Below are positions 47,700 through 60,145 of a stretch of DNA of 64,000 nt, piece after piece. Source of the stretch: Lotus japonicus (Eukaryota; Streptophyta; Magnoliopsida; Fabales; Fabaceae); contig NC_080043.1 of assembly GCF_012489685.1 (NCBI RefSeq), positions 84,026,292 through 84,090,291 on the forward strand. The letters are read 5' to 3'. Numbering within the stretch: position 1 is the first letter of the stretch; every line of letters starts with the position of its first letter. Both the position numbers and the translations under genes were made by a program. The notes under the pieces are model-generated. The model made no database searches. It worked only from the letters and a program-made list of their open reading frames with translations, and was not told the DNA's origin.

Positions 47700-50600
47700 T
47701 AATTTATATTGTAACCAACTAACCATGTGCAATACATGACCATATATCATGTTGCCAAGTTGAAGCCAATCAACAAGATCAGATCAGAGGAAATTGGCGA
47801 ATTTTTGTTCTTGTAATATTCCAAGCACTCCTCAAACTAAAACAAGAAGAATTGTTGGACTCCACTTGCGTGTGTTTTCTAAATATGTGGGTCACTTCTT
47901 CAGCTCCTGCATATGGACCCGGTGATTGCTTGTTTTGTTCTTCTCAAATTGTAGCTGGGAGTGGGAGGACTGAAGGTTGAGATTTCGTTTAAAGTGGGTC
48001 TTTATTGGATCAAAAGAGGTGATATCAGTTGAATTCTTTGCTAAATTTAGAAATTATGTTGTAGTGTAGTATTGGACTACTAGATCTTTTGCTCGGTTTG
48101 TCTCCAATTTGATATCTTAATCAATAAACCGATTTCAGTGATGATGTTTTTATCACCTCATTCTTTTGTAGGCTTTCACAAGTTGGAAGTAGAGACTTGA
48201 CTTTCTCTAATGGACAGTTGTTCTGTAGGCTGTAGCTGTAGACTACTCCAACTTGGCCAAATATAAATTGCTACAGCCTACAGATTCATTTTTCTTTGTT
48301 GAACAAGGTACTCCTAATTTTAAAACAATATTTCATCTTTTTTTCCGATCCAATTTTTCAGCCAATATAGATTTAATACAAAAAAATAAATCTGTCTTAT
48401 GATCATATGATGGGCGCTCAATATCTGTGGCAAAGCAAAGTTTAATCATTACTTCAAGTTCTCAAATTAAAAATACTGAATCTTTTTATAATGTATTATA
48501 ATTGAGCAACAAAGCAATCAATTTCATAGAGCGTAAAGAGTTTTACATATGCATTCAATCACATCTCTTTATTTTTCAATTTAAATAATTTTCAATTCAA
48601 ATTTAATTACAACATGGAAAATTGATAGATTATAATTAGATGACCGTATAAAACTTGTTTATAGTATTAGTAATTAAATATAGATCATATATATTATTTT
48701 CTATTTCCCGATACACATATTTTCTATTCCACTAGAGAAAAATGGAGAGAAATCCACTGGAGAGGATCTCATCATACTTAGCACACTTTATTTGAAACAA
48801 CTGATGCTTAGGCTTCCGACACTCATTACATTTACATGCCTCCGTATTAAAGCTATTTCAAATTGAAGAAAGCTCAAACTGGGTTGCCTACGCATATCAG
48901 AAACAATTTCATGACCAATTCCTTTCCATTTGTTTCTAAAACTCCAATGCCTGCAGAATTACAATGTGGACTCAAACATTAACCTTAATATCTTATAATT
49001 TAATTACCAAATGATAAGTCATGCAAAAGTTGTTGTGTGAACTCTATAAACTAAAATTCTAATACGTACCTCTCCCCAGTGGTTGTTACTTGTTTCCAAA
49101 ATTCCCCTTTGTGCTAAGCTCTTAAGAACTAACTAAATTTCAATCTCACCCGCGACAGTTCAGTCATATCCGTAGAGCTATCCAATAAATTCCAGGATTC
49201 CTTTGATTGCTTCAACATATCAACGTACTGGTTCACCAGCTAGCATCTCTTTCCAGTATTTTTTAGACCTTTTCTTAATAAAGCAAATCAAGCCTAATTT
49301 TGAACCTGAAACGCATAATTTAAAAAAAAAAAAAAAAAACTAAGACAACAGAGGAGGGAGCATGGATGGAAGGAAATGGAGCAGCGACGGCGAGGACGTG
49401 CTGCGGCGGATGTGGCAGTGCGATACCGATGTGCCAGTTTTCAATGTTCTGTGTTCTCACTACCGTTTTTTTTTTGTTTTGCGACTGCCCTTTTTCATGG
49501 GCCAAGCCCAGTGCGCCCAAAAAACACAAAAAAATGTTTTTGTCCTGAATTGTATTGAACCGCCATCCGACCGACTTTTACTAGGTTGACCGGTTTGTCC
49601 AGTACTCCAGTTTGTGTCTGGTTTTCTTGTCCTAGTGGGTGTTCTAGACCGGTCTAGGTATGGTTTCCTGTCCAACCCGGTTTTAATAACCATGGATTAG
49701 TGAGACAAACATTCAAGTTGCTACAGATGTCGGTATGAGAATGGGCACAACTTTTTTAAACACAATGAATTGTATTATAGTATCCTAACTAGACGCTACC
49801 AATATTATCTAACCATCCATAATATTACAGTGTTCTTGTTTAATTAAAGAGAAATGTGACAAAATATTGTCATGTTTACAACTTTTTCACTCATTATTAT
49901 AATGGAGAAAGGTGTTTGTTCATACTCAATAGACACACTCAACGAAGATATAGGAATATATATGAGAGAAAAGTATAGATAATTCAATGTATAGAAAACC
50001 TATCGACCATTCAATCAATCAAGACTAGTCTAGTTCAAGGTTTAACGGTCTAACTGAGGTTGAACCATTATTGAACTGATAGTAATTAAATAATATTTTT
50101 GGCTTATAAAAAAAAATTAAATAATATTTTTATTATTATTTATCATAATATGGAATATATTTACGTACGATATTAAGAAATTAAATTTAGACTAATTAAA
50201 TTGTAATTTATCATAGATCGTTATTTTATATAATTTATATGATCAAAATAAATTAATAAATGGTTTAAAAGAATTAAAAAAAATATAGTTCAACCCGATT
50301 TTCAACTCCTATTTCCATTGGTTTGGACTGTTTCCACCGCTTCATATTCAAACGGTTTTTTTACATGACTGGAAGTGGATACACACTATTGGTTCTAAGT
50401 CAGACCAATCGAATTGATCGATACGGTCCAGGTTTCAAAAAAATATGGATAGGTGAGATGATGAGAAAATAAGAGGAAAAAAAAATTGATGAATGTGATA
50501 AATGTATGAAAGTTGTCCATAGCCAATTAATCATGAATTGTGGGCCTAGTACTTAGTAGTAAATTCTAAGGAATGGTTTGTGTTATTATATAAGTGTGTT

Positions 50601-50928
50601 TGGTTCTGCTTCTCAATCCTGCATCAAGACCTCAAACTTTGATCTAAGCCTTAAATTTTAATTTCCCATGCTTTGAAGATTTTTGGGTGCTTCAATCAGA
50701 GAATTGATTCAAGAATGAAACATGGATCTAGCTGAAGCAAGCAAGAGTGCTGCAAATGCATGAAGTGAAGTATTAGGCCCACAATTCATGAAGCAAGAGT
50801 AGATTTGGCCTCTGGCACTTTAATTTTTCCACGTTAAGAATACACATAAGTTTTCTTCGTTCAAGGTTTTGCTGCAAATGCATGAAGTGAAGTATTTTTC
50901 TGGTCGACATGTCATGGAGGCTGGAGTG

Positions 50929-50929
<1 letters not shown>
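47700..50929. other. Spacer, no gene
   Basis: No coding region supported. 49320-49690 is GC-richer with several overlapping short frames but no domain. 49560-49690 and 50280-50440 contain CCGGT/AACCG-type words (CGGTTTGTCC, AACCCGGTTTTAATAACC) seen at the ends of degraded TIR repeats. Confidence 0.4.

Positions 50930-50997
<68 letters not shown>
50930..50997. repeat. TA-rich microsatellite
   Basis: TA repeats interrupted by TATG units. It directly abuts the TIR element at 50998. Confidence 0.9.
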
Positions 50998-51713
50998 GGG
51001 GAATGCTAACTTACTCCCACTTGATTTTGTGAAGGAGTAAGTTAGCACTTAACACCTTTTTATTTTGGACAAAAAACTCCAACTCTCTTTCTTCTTTAAG
51101 ACAATAAAGTGGGGCTACCAATGTAATTTTGGTTACCAAACTTATTTAATTTTAAATCTCAATTTTTCTCTCTCCTCATTTATCACCTTCTTCCATCTTT
51201 CTTTGTCTTCAATCGGTTCCCATTTCTATGCAACTGCTACCTCCAAGAACCAAAAGGCTCCTTCCACTACTCATTCTTGTTTCTACAATTCAATTTTGGG
51301 TTTTAGGAGCCCCTTTGCCATTCACGTCATTTAGGAGCCCCTCCCAATTCTCTCTCTTCAAGCCATATCTGCAGTTCCATTCAGTCTTCTCCATCATTTC
51401 ATTTAAAAAGAAATCCAGCTTATTTTCCTTCTTCAAAATGAATCTAATTGAAAAAGAGGACCAAGAAAGAGAAAGGAAAAGAAGCAGGAGAACGAGAGGA
51501 AAAGGAAAAAGAAAGAGAAGGGTATTAAATGATGAGAGAGAATTTTAAGTTTTAAAATTAAATAAAAAAAATTTGGATAACCAAAATTACCAAAAACCCA
51601 GAACTTAAGTTTTTTTAAATGTGAGAAGAGGAGGGTAGTTTTTGTCCAAAATGAAAAGGTGTTAAGTGCTAACATACTCCTTCACAAAATCAAGTGGGAG
51701 TAAGTTAGCATTC

Positions 51714-51716
<3 letters not shown>
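50998..51716. mobile_element. TIR element (719 bp) inside a TA microsatellite
   Basis: The first about 80 bases (GGGGAATGCTAACTTACTCC...) are repeated inverted at the end. TA repeats continue on both sides (50930-50997, 51717-51759), so it inserted into a TA tract and the target duplication cannot be measured. No transposase. Confidence 0.8.

Positions 51717-51759
<43 letters not shown>
51717..51759. repeat. (TA)n microsatellite
   Basis: About 20 TA repeats continuing the tract at 50930-50997 on the far side of the TIR element. Confidence 0.9.
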
Positions 51760-51814
51760 TACCTCCCCACTAACAATAAAGTTTTTTTACACTTAAAAAC
51801 ATAGAAAATTAGAA

Positions 51815-52455
51815 TCAAGGTAGTCAAATCGAGATACGTATCGTGTATCGTTAGACCCTAATTCCGTGTCGCGTATCGTATCGTAACGTGTATCGTAAGA
51901 TACGGACACAAAAAAAATTAAGTCATAAATTAAATAATATACTAATATATCATCTAAATATAGTTCAAAATAATCAAAGATCCAAGTCATAAGTAGAAAA
52001 ATAGTCTCACAAAGTTCAAGTTCAACCTAATTTCAAGCCATAAGCCAAACTAAAGTACTAAACATCAAAGAGATGAAATTAAATGCCCACTCCCTAATTC
52101 CAAGCCATTAAAGGGCTGCTGAAGTTGAACGTGAAACAAAGGGCTGCTGAAGTGAAGTTGAACGTGAAAGGGTGAAAGAATAAAAAAAAACATCACTTTT
52201 TAGAGCAATTTACTAATTTTTAATGAAATTAAATGCCCACTCCCTAATTTTTCTAGGGGAGTAAGATGAAACGACATTTGAAAAACTGTTTTTGTATCGT
52301 ATCGGGATACGTATCGTGCGATACTCATGCGATATGTGCGATACAGGTCACGATACAAACACAAAAAGATACATACATGGGATACGTATCGTTTGGTTGA
52401 TTTTCGTATCGTATCGGGATACGTATCGTGCGATACGCACGATACTAACTACCAT
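51815..52455. mobile_element. Element with GATACGTATCG subterminal repeats
   Basis: The outer parts (51825-51910 and 52290-52450) are packed with variants of CGTATCGTATCG and GATACGTATCG in both orientations. The ends GGTAGTCA and complement GGTAGTTA may be short TIRs. The interior has a direct repeat near 52070 and 52225 (GAAATTAAATGCCCACTCCC). Clustered short subterminal motifs are typical of hAT and CACTA transposase binding sites. Superfamily not determined. Confidence 0.55.
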
Positions 52456-52924
52456 GATTAGAATTTGAAAGAAATATAGAGTGGAAATGAGTAGAAGAGA
52501 AAGTAAAGTGTGAAAAAATCTAAACCATTTATCTACAGGTATCACGTTGTCATTTACTCAACAAGCATAAATTCAGTGGCTAGAGCTTCAGATGAATGGG
52601 ACGTGCGTAATGAAGAATTCTACGTGTCGAGACCAAATATGATCCCAATTCCCAACTCCATGAACTCCTAATACATTTGTTTCTTAATTATTTGGCTATG
52701 GGATTTTTGGCAGAGGCGTGACTGATAAATCAGTCGAGAAAAAAATAACAAAATGCATGTTGAGCAATGCAAAACTGTTATACGTGAAAAGGTAAGAATT
52801 CAATTATTTTAATCAAACTATTATTTTTTAAAATCAAATTTATATGTTTAAGATTAAAATACAACTAAATAAGGGTGTGATAACCAAATGGGTGGTGTAA
52901 TATTCAACAATTATGGTCGGACAG

Positions 52925-53817
52925 CATGGGCGGACCCATGTGTAGGCTATATGTGGCTTTAGCCACACCGGATTTTGAGTTTTTTTTTAAATATCGTATA
53001 TAGCGGCGGTTTGACATCCGCTGCTAAAAGTTTTGTGTTAATGTATGGCAACGGTTGAAGCGCCGCCATAGCTTAATAAGTAAAAAACCAAAATTCACGT
53101 TTAACATCAAATTAGAACGCGGTTTTTCTTTCTTTCTTTCTTCCATTGCTGCTTTCGCCATTCATCAACTTTTAAAACATTTTTCCTCAAAAATTGAAAA
53201 CCTACCAATCTTCACCTTCCTAAATTTCTAATCGTATGGATAACTCTGATAACCGCACCAATCAACCACAATTCAAGAGGAAATTCAATTGATTCATTGT
53301 CTCTCAGGTAAATAAACTTCGTAATTCACCTTATTACGCTACACATAATTCATGTTGGATGATCTTTTCCTATTTCTATTTTTTTTAATTTTCAATTTTT
53401 AAAGAATTTTTTTGGTTTATGAAGTTGCACGCGTTAAGTTGGATCTACTTTTTCGGTGAGAATTTTTGTATGTGAACTCAGCAGATCTGAGTTCTTTGAT
53501 GGAATCATGTTGGGTTTGGAGCTACCTTCGTTTGTTTTTGCTGATGGGTTTTTCTGTTTCGATTGTTGATTTGTGCCCGCAAATTTGGAATGTTAAATCA
53601 GCAGCATTGTAATGTTTTCTCTCAAAAAAACAAAATTTGTCCTTTTTACTGCACAAATTAGTCTTAACTTTTCATGGTTGAATAAACTTTTGTGCTTTTC
53701 ATGTGAGATTATAGCTACTTCTTGCTTGCTACCTAATATAATTTCTACTTTGTATTTTAGCCTAAAATTTCTTTTATATTTAGCCACACCAATATATAAT
53801 GTCTGGATCCGCCCCTG
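52925..53817. mobile_element. Non-autonomous hAT element (893 bp)
   Basis: TIRs CATGGGCGGACCCA / complement CAGGGGCGGATCCA with a perfect 8-bp target duplication TCGGACAG (52917-52924, 53818-53825). No transposase frame is visible. Confidence 0.9.
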
Positions 53818-53825
53818 TCGGACAG

Positions 53826-54902
53826 TTTCCATTTTTTGTGAATAAAAAATTTTGTTGCCTGCCTCCATACAGCTCAGCGTATATAAAGCAAGTGATTAAT
53901 TTCATGACCACCAAATGACATGTTTCTGAACATGTACATGTTGTCTCGAAAAATATGATAACCTTGCTATAAAATATAAATGTTATAATTTGTATATCTT
54001 GAACCAAGAAAAACATAATTACAAGTTAAATGAACTTCTTTGTAAATTATTTTTAGCACGTATGTATTGAATCTTAATTGAAAAAGAAAAGAACATGATT
54101 CATGGATGGATCAGTTTTCATACAACTGCCCAAATCTCTTTTTTTTTTTTCACAATATTGTCATAGATTAAGAAGAAAAGGCATCAGAACATCTCTCAAG
54201 AAAAGGTATCAGAAGATCTCTTTCAAGTAGGTCCGTAATTATACTCTAGAATCTGCATTACAGACCCAAAGAAGATTGGTAACAATACAATTTTGCTTAG
54301 CTGAATAATCTACAATAGGGTTAGATTCTCTTATGCGGCATGTTTAATTTAACAACCAAGCAATTCACCTCTCTTATAGCGAATCAATTTGACCAAATCT
54401 TAAAATGAAATGATTGTGCGGTTCATAATTAGAAGCTGATAAAAATCCAAGAACCATGAAAAGAAAAAAGAAAAACCTACCTGAATGAGTTTTAACATAA
54501 AAAAAACAGCAACTTTCTCATTAACTTTAAATATATATATATATATATATATATGATTTAATTAAAAACCTAACTATGAATGTGACAATAAAATATATAT
54601 ACACGTACGTACTATTCAGGGGGTTCGGTTTAATTTATTCACTACCTATATATATATATATATATATATTAAGCCTTGATATATCTGTGTATCTTATCCA
54701 TCCCCACAATAAATTAAAATTATTCTATTAGCATTTTTCTCCATTTTTTGTTTTCTTGTTTTAGGCATGCATACATGCAGACAGATCCCACCAGATTCTA
54801 GTTCTTAAATTGGTATTTTTTACTCCAGGTTAGATTTTCCTGTTCTGGAGTTTTCCATCCCAAAGATAATTTTAAATGGATTGCATTATTATTCCATTTA
54901 TT
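53826..54902. other. Spacer with TA tracts, no gene
   Basis: AT-rich. TA microsatellites at 54530-54554 and 54648-54669. Confidence 0.45.
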
Positions 54903-56473
54903 TTCTTCATTCATATTTTACCTTTTTTTAATATACATAACAAAATTGGGTGTCTTTTTAGCTGGATGCCTGGATCATTTGTTTTTTCCCTAGTGCTTTT
55001 TGCTTCTTAACATGTACCAGCCAGAATATAATTTACATGTAGAATGAGATTGAAGTTATTCGAATTCCTACAACACCTTGCTATTCTGTTATTCTCAATG
55101 CATGCACACTAATTTTCTTCAAGAATGTGCTGATAATTTAAAAATGAAGCAACTTTTTTTAGGGGAGATGTTTATGCACACCACTTGTTTGATATTTGAT
55201 GTGAGTAGAATAGAAGCACATTTTTTATTTCCTTATTCCAGGAGCTTAAAGTTTATTTGACCAGCGTAAAATTTATATTTAATTAGTTTTCTTCATTCAT
55301 ATTTTATCTTTTTTAATATGCATTGCAAAAGTGAATTTCTTTAGCTGGACCATTTGTTTTTTCCCGAGTACTTTTTGCTTCTTAACATATACCAGCAAGA
55401 ATATTAAATGTAGAATGAGATTGAAGTTATTCAAATTCTTCTTACTACACCTTGCTAGTCTCTTATTCTTATAAAAAATCTCAATGCATGCATAGTACTA
55501 ATTTTCTTCAAGAATGTGCTGATAATTTAAAAAAGAAGCAACTTTTTTAAGGGGATGTTCATGCACACCACCTGTTTGATGTAAATTGTAGCACATATAT
55601 ATCTCCTTAATTAAATAGTTTAAATCTTATTTGATTCCATCTATATTCTTCATTCATATTTTATCTTTTTTAATACATAAAAAAAATTGTATGTCTTTAG
55701 CTGGATCATTTGTTTAGTACTGTTTGCTTCTTAACATATACCAGCAAGAATATTACAAGTAGAATGTTGAATGGGAGTGAAGTTATTCGAATTCTCATTA
55801 CACCTTGCTACTATGTTATTCTTATAGAAATTCTCAATGCATGCATCCTAATTTTCTTCAAGAATGTGCTGATAATTTTAAGAAGAAGCAACATTTTTAA
55901 GGGGGATGTTTATGCACACCACTTGTTTGATGTAATTGAAGCATGTATATAGAAGTGAATTTATCCAAAAACATAGTGAACCAACAAGGTCTAGCACAAC
56001 CGGTGAGTTGGTAGATAGTTGAACTCCTTAAGCATTTAGTTCAGGTTCGATTCCTGAGCGATGCGTATGGGGAAAGATTTGTTAAAAGATGTCTACCCAC
56101 TTAATGAGATCATCGAGTCTTGATGGATTAATCTCATGACTGCTAGCAGCTTTGCGCACATAAGTTGGAAACAAGAAAAAACAGACACTGAAAAGAAATA
56201 GAAATTAGCAAAACAATCTTTTACATAACAAAATTGTGTGTCTTTAGCTGGATCATTTGTTTAGTACTGTTTGCTTTTTAACATATACCAGCAAGAATAT
56301 TACAAGTAGAATGTTGAATGGGAGTGAAGTTATTCGAATTCTCACTACACCTTGCTACTCTGTTATTCTTATAGAAATTCTCAATGCATACTAATTTTCT
56401 TCAAGAATGTGCTGATAATTTTAAAAAGAGGCAGCATTTTAAAGGGGATGTTTATGCACACCACTTGTTTGAT
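54903..56473 (+). repeat. Four-copy tandem repeat (about 285 bp unit) upstream of GA20ox
   Basis: Copies at about 54903-55193, 55289-55580, 55648-55931 and 56219-56473 share ordered words: TTTAGCTGGAT, TTTGTTT, CTTCTTAACATATACCAGC, GAATGAGATTGAAGTTATTC, CACCTTGCTA, CTCAATGCATGCA, TTCTTCAAGAATGTGCTGAT, ATGTTTATGCACACCACTTG. The last two copies are each followed by a SINE-like unit, so the most recent duplication included it. The array ends about 240 bp before the GA20ox ATG. Confidence 0.88.
55978..56210 (+). mobile_element. SINE-like unit, copy 1
   Basis: A-box-like CCGGTGAGTTGGTAG and B box GGTTCGATTCCTG (56045-56057). It is repeated in diverged form at 56515-56720 as part of the tandem array. 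Confidence 0.6.
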
Positions 56474-56514
56474 GTAATTGAAGCATGTATTTATAATTGA
56501 ACGTTCCAAAAACA

Positions 56515-56720
56515 GACACTGAACCAACAAGGTCTAACCCAATCAGTAGATAACTTGACTTTTTAAGTATATAGTTTAGGGTTTGATCCATGAACGGTGC
56601 GTATTGAGAAAGATTTATTAGATAAATGTCTATTCACTTGATGAGATTATCGAATCTCAAAAAATTAATCTCATAATTGCTGGCTGTGCGGATACCATAG
56701 GAACCAGAAAAAACAGACCC
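56515..56720 (+). mobile_element. SINE-like unit, copy 2
   Basis: Diverged copy of 55978-56210: AATCAGTAGATAACTTGAC, GGGTTTGATCCATGA as B box, ACTTGATGAGATTATCGAATC downstream. Confidence 0.55.
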
Positions 56721-56914
56721 TGAAAGAGATAGAAATTAGCAAAACAATCTTTTAGGATTCTCATACGTGTCCTCGACTTCCCCAATGCATGGTCTTGGCC
56801 TTTCTCCCAACTCTATTTCACCACCTTTTATTTATCTGATCCTTTGTCTTTGCCATTCATTGACACCTCTTCACTCCATAACTCTTCTACTGACAAATCA
56901 CTCTTGCAACTCTT

Positions 56915-56926
56915 GCATAAATAGCC
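56915..56926 (+). promoter_or_regulatory. Possible TATA box of the GA 20-oxidase
   Basis: GCATAAATAGCC lies about 40 bases before the ATG. Transcription would start only some 10-15 bases before the start codon, so a more distal promoter is equally possible. Confidence 0.3.
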
Positions 56927-56960
56927 CAAATAGTGTACCTGTTTTGTGCACACTTCAAAC

Positions 56961-59054
56961 ATGGCAATGCTTCTTGCACCTCGAAATACCATAGAAAATA
57001 TTGACATGGATGTTCAGAAACTGAGTTCTGATACATCTTTTCAGTCATACCAATCTAAAATACCCTCCCAATTCATATGGCCTGACCATGAAAAGCCATG
57101 CCTAAAACCACCAGAGCTCGAAGTTCCAACTATTGATTTGCGGGCCTTTCTCTCTGGAAACCCACAAGCCTTGTCAACTGTTTGTTCAAAAGTGAATGAG
57201 GCATGCAAGAAGCATGGTTTCTTTCAGGTTGTTAACCATGGAGTTGATGCAAAGCTCATAGCTCAAGCTCATAAGCTCATAGATGATTTCTTCGGCATGC
57301 AACTCTCACAGAAGCAGAGGGCTCAGAGAAAGATTGGAGAACATTGTGGGTATGCTAATAGCTTCATTGGAAGATTCTCCTCCAAACTTCCTTGGAAGGA
57401 AACACTTTCTTTCCGTTACTCTGCTGATAAGTCCAGAAAAACAGTGGAGGAGTATTTTGTCAATGTCATGGGGGATGATTTCAGGCAATTTGGGTAAATG
57501 GAGTTTTCTTTTTCTTTGATACTCAGTTCCTCAGTTTCTAGTTCTAATAACCTTTTTTTTAAGTTATGAACATTAACTGTAAACAAAACTGTTTTATCCT
57601 TTTTCATAAATTTTCACAAAATGCTTATTTTTCATAGAGAAGTTCTGATGTCTGATCATAAATCATATGATTTTCTGTGTTTGATAAACCAGTGATGGCC
57701 ATGTAGTGTAGAATGTATCAATTAGCTGGTATTCCTTCTGTTATTCCCCCTTTCTTTTTCTCTCTTATAGAGTCTGACCATATAAATGATAGGAAAAACA
57801 TATATATTAATTAAGATTCCACTAATTCAATAGTGAATCATGTTAAAAACTCATTTATGAACTATGCTTTTACTCGCTATAAAAGATAACATTTAGTATA
57901 TATTATTTATAATATGCTCTTATGTGTTTAAATCAATTTGCAAGGAAGTCTTTTTTATTCGTGAATCAATTTTTTCTTAGTCTATGGTAGTAGACCAAGG
58001 CTTTCTTTTGAAAAAATATTTACTGTTAAGTTTCCATTTGGTAGGAGTGTGTACCAAGACTACTGTGAAGCAATGAGCAATCTCTCCCTTGAGATCATGG
58101 AGCTTCTTGGGACGAGCCTAGGAGTTGGCAGGGAACATTTCAGAGATCTCTTTGAAGGACATGACTCCGTAATGAGACTGAACTACTACCCACCATGTCA
58201 AAACCCTGAGTTAGCTTTAGGGACTGGGCCTCATTGTGACCCTACCTCCCTAACCATTCTCCACCAAGATCAAGTTAAGGGTCTCCAAGTTTTTGTGGAT
58301 GGAAGTTGGCACTCCGTTACTCCCAAAGAAGATGCGTTCGTTGTCAACATTGGTGACACATTTATGGTATGGAACACATTATTAGAAGGTTCTCAAATTG
58401 CACAGCCTCACACAATTTATAGTTGAAAGGTTCACTATATTTATGTTCCTTGGGTCCATATTGTCCCAGAAAAAAAAAATGAAACAACATAAACCACTAG
58501 ATATAAATCAATTTCCAAATGAGCTGATTAATTCATGTGAGTTGGCATGAATGCATGATTATGTTGTGTATTAGTTCCTAGCGAATGAAAACCTTCTGTC
58601 TCATTTTATGTCTCGCCGATATCAAAATATTTTGATGGGTGGGTTGGTTACAAACTTACAAATATGTTTTTAATTGACATAACAAAATCTTTTAGGCGAG
58701 ACAGGAAAAAGGGACGGACGATCGTGATCACTTCTTGAGCTCATTTAACAAACTTCATTTGTGTTTCAGGCTCTATCAAATGGGATTTTCAAGAGTTGCT
58801 TGCATAGAGCAGTTGTGAATAGCAAAGTTGTGAGAAAATCACTTGCTTTCTTTCTATGTCCAAGTGCAGACAAAGTGATCACACCTCCAAAAGAACTGGT
58901 TAACAGGGAGAATCAGAGAATATATCCTGAGTTCACATGGCCAAGTCTCCTTGAATTTACACAGAAGCATTACAGGGCTGACACAAGAACCCTTGATGCT
59001 TTCTCAAGGTGGCTACAAGAGAAAAAACAACTAACAAGCATTACTATGTCTTAA
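56961..59054 (+). CDS. GA20ox: Gibberellin 20-oxidase (3 exons, 379 aa)
   Basis: Exons 56961-57493, 58045-58366 and 58770-59054; the first join completes the Gly in RQFGSVYQDY and the second is phase 0. This cytosolic 2-oxoglutarate/Fe(II) dioxygenase converts GA12/GA53 stepwise to GA9/GA20, a rate-limiting, feedback-regulated step of gibberellin synthesis. Signatures of GA20ox rather than GA3ox/GA2ox are present: LPWKETLSFRYS (143-154) and NYYPPCQNPELALGTGPHCDPTS (about 224-246). Iron ligands are H241, D243 and H297; 2-oxoglutarate contacts are R307 and S309 (RKS). An N-terminal DIOX_N domain spans about 54-160. Length is typical. The family's common GLQVFVD follows HQDQV, here as VKGLQVF instead of VGGLQVF. 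The promoter lies against a tandem repeat array. Confidence 0.96.
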
Positions 59055-60145
59055 CTTCTATCTGTTAGGGTGAGGTAGATGACATCGTATAAAATGAAAG
59101 AGGGTGCTTTTGATGGAACTATGAAGAAAATGATAACAGAAACTCCAAAAAAAAATGGCCAATTCTGTAATTACTAATTAGCTGTTCGAGAGTTAGTGTT
59201 GTTGGAATCCTATATATGCAAATGGAGGAAATGGACCAATACTCGGGGAATAAAGAGTTATGTGCTAGTGCAATGAAGTTATTCCTGTCACTAGCTACTA
59301 CAGAGTTATTAGTTGTCCTGATCTTTCTTGTAATTATGCATGTATGTATTATGTACAACTTTATAAAAAACTTGAGTTGCATTTTGTATCTTCAGAATTA
59401 TAATGCAAACAAACAGGCTTGTATTAATTGTCAGGTTCTTTCTGGACTTGACAAAAAAAATCTTTATTGTAATTAGTTTTAATTCTAAGTTTTAAATTAA
59501 ACACTTTTCTTTTTCAGAAAGCCCAAGGTTTCAATGTATTACTGAAAAATATTATTTAATGACACCGGTTCAACCACATTTCAATTGCGGTTAACCATCA
59601 AACCTTATATTGGTGCCTCAATCGACTCAATGACATGTCCAGTAACATTGATGTGAAGGAAGATGAAGTCACACTTGAGATGAAGATTGTTAGGATATCA
59701 AGTGTGAGTAAGACCCACATTAAAAGAAAATAACATTGTTAAGTAGTTTATAAGTGAAATGACTCATACATTCAATGTCTTAAGGTGCAATGATCAAGAT
59801 AAAATTGCATCACATGATACTAATGAAACCATAAAGAGAAGGATTTGGGCTGTTTCCAATTTGGTAACAACAACTGCGTTAAATGTCAACTATAACAATA
59901 GTTACCATTTTATTAAAAATACATCTGTAAAATTGGCAAATGAATTAGAACCTTTAGATTCATAAACTACAGTTGGAGAAGTTATTCATAATCTTTCACG
60001 AGGTTTTAAATTGTGGTTGGGTAGTGGAATTGCAGATAAATGCGGGCTTGTTGGGGACGCAGTTGCAGTTGTGATACCAGTGCAAAGACTTCAACACCCT
60101 ACGGCTGCAATTGCAGTTGCGAACTGCAATTCTCAAGAGACCCAG
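59055..60145. other. Spacer with an LTR/TRIM scrap
   Basis: GA20ox 3' flank then AT-rich sequence. No gene. A short-LTR remnant is at 59688-59800. 59980-60145 is the 3' flank of the HPR gene, including a run with repeated TTGCAGTTG words. Confidence 0.45.
59688..59800 (+). mobile_element. Short LTR remnant (TRIM type)
   Basis: TGTTAGGATATCAAGTGTG preceded by a decayed purine tract (TTGAGATGAAGAT) and followed by AAGTGAAATGACTCATAC. It is related to 39047-39192 on the opposite strand. Confidence 0.5.

Noticed and set aside
49320..49693. Overlapping frames in a GC-richer patch
   Set aside because: Several frames on both strands are open at once and none shows a domain; composition alone explains it.
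54903..56473. CRISPR-like or satellite array
   Set aside because: The units are about 285 bp, only four copies, in a plant genome, without spacer structure; this is a local tandem duplication.
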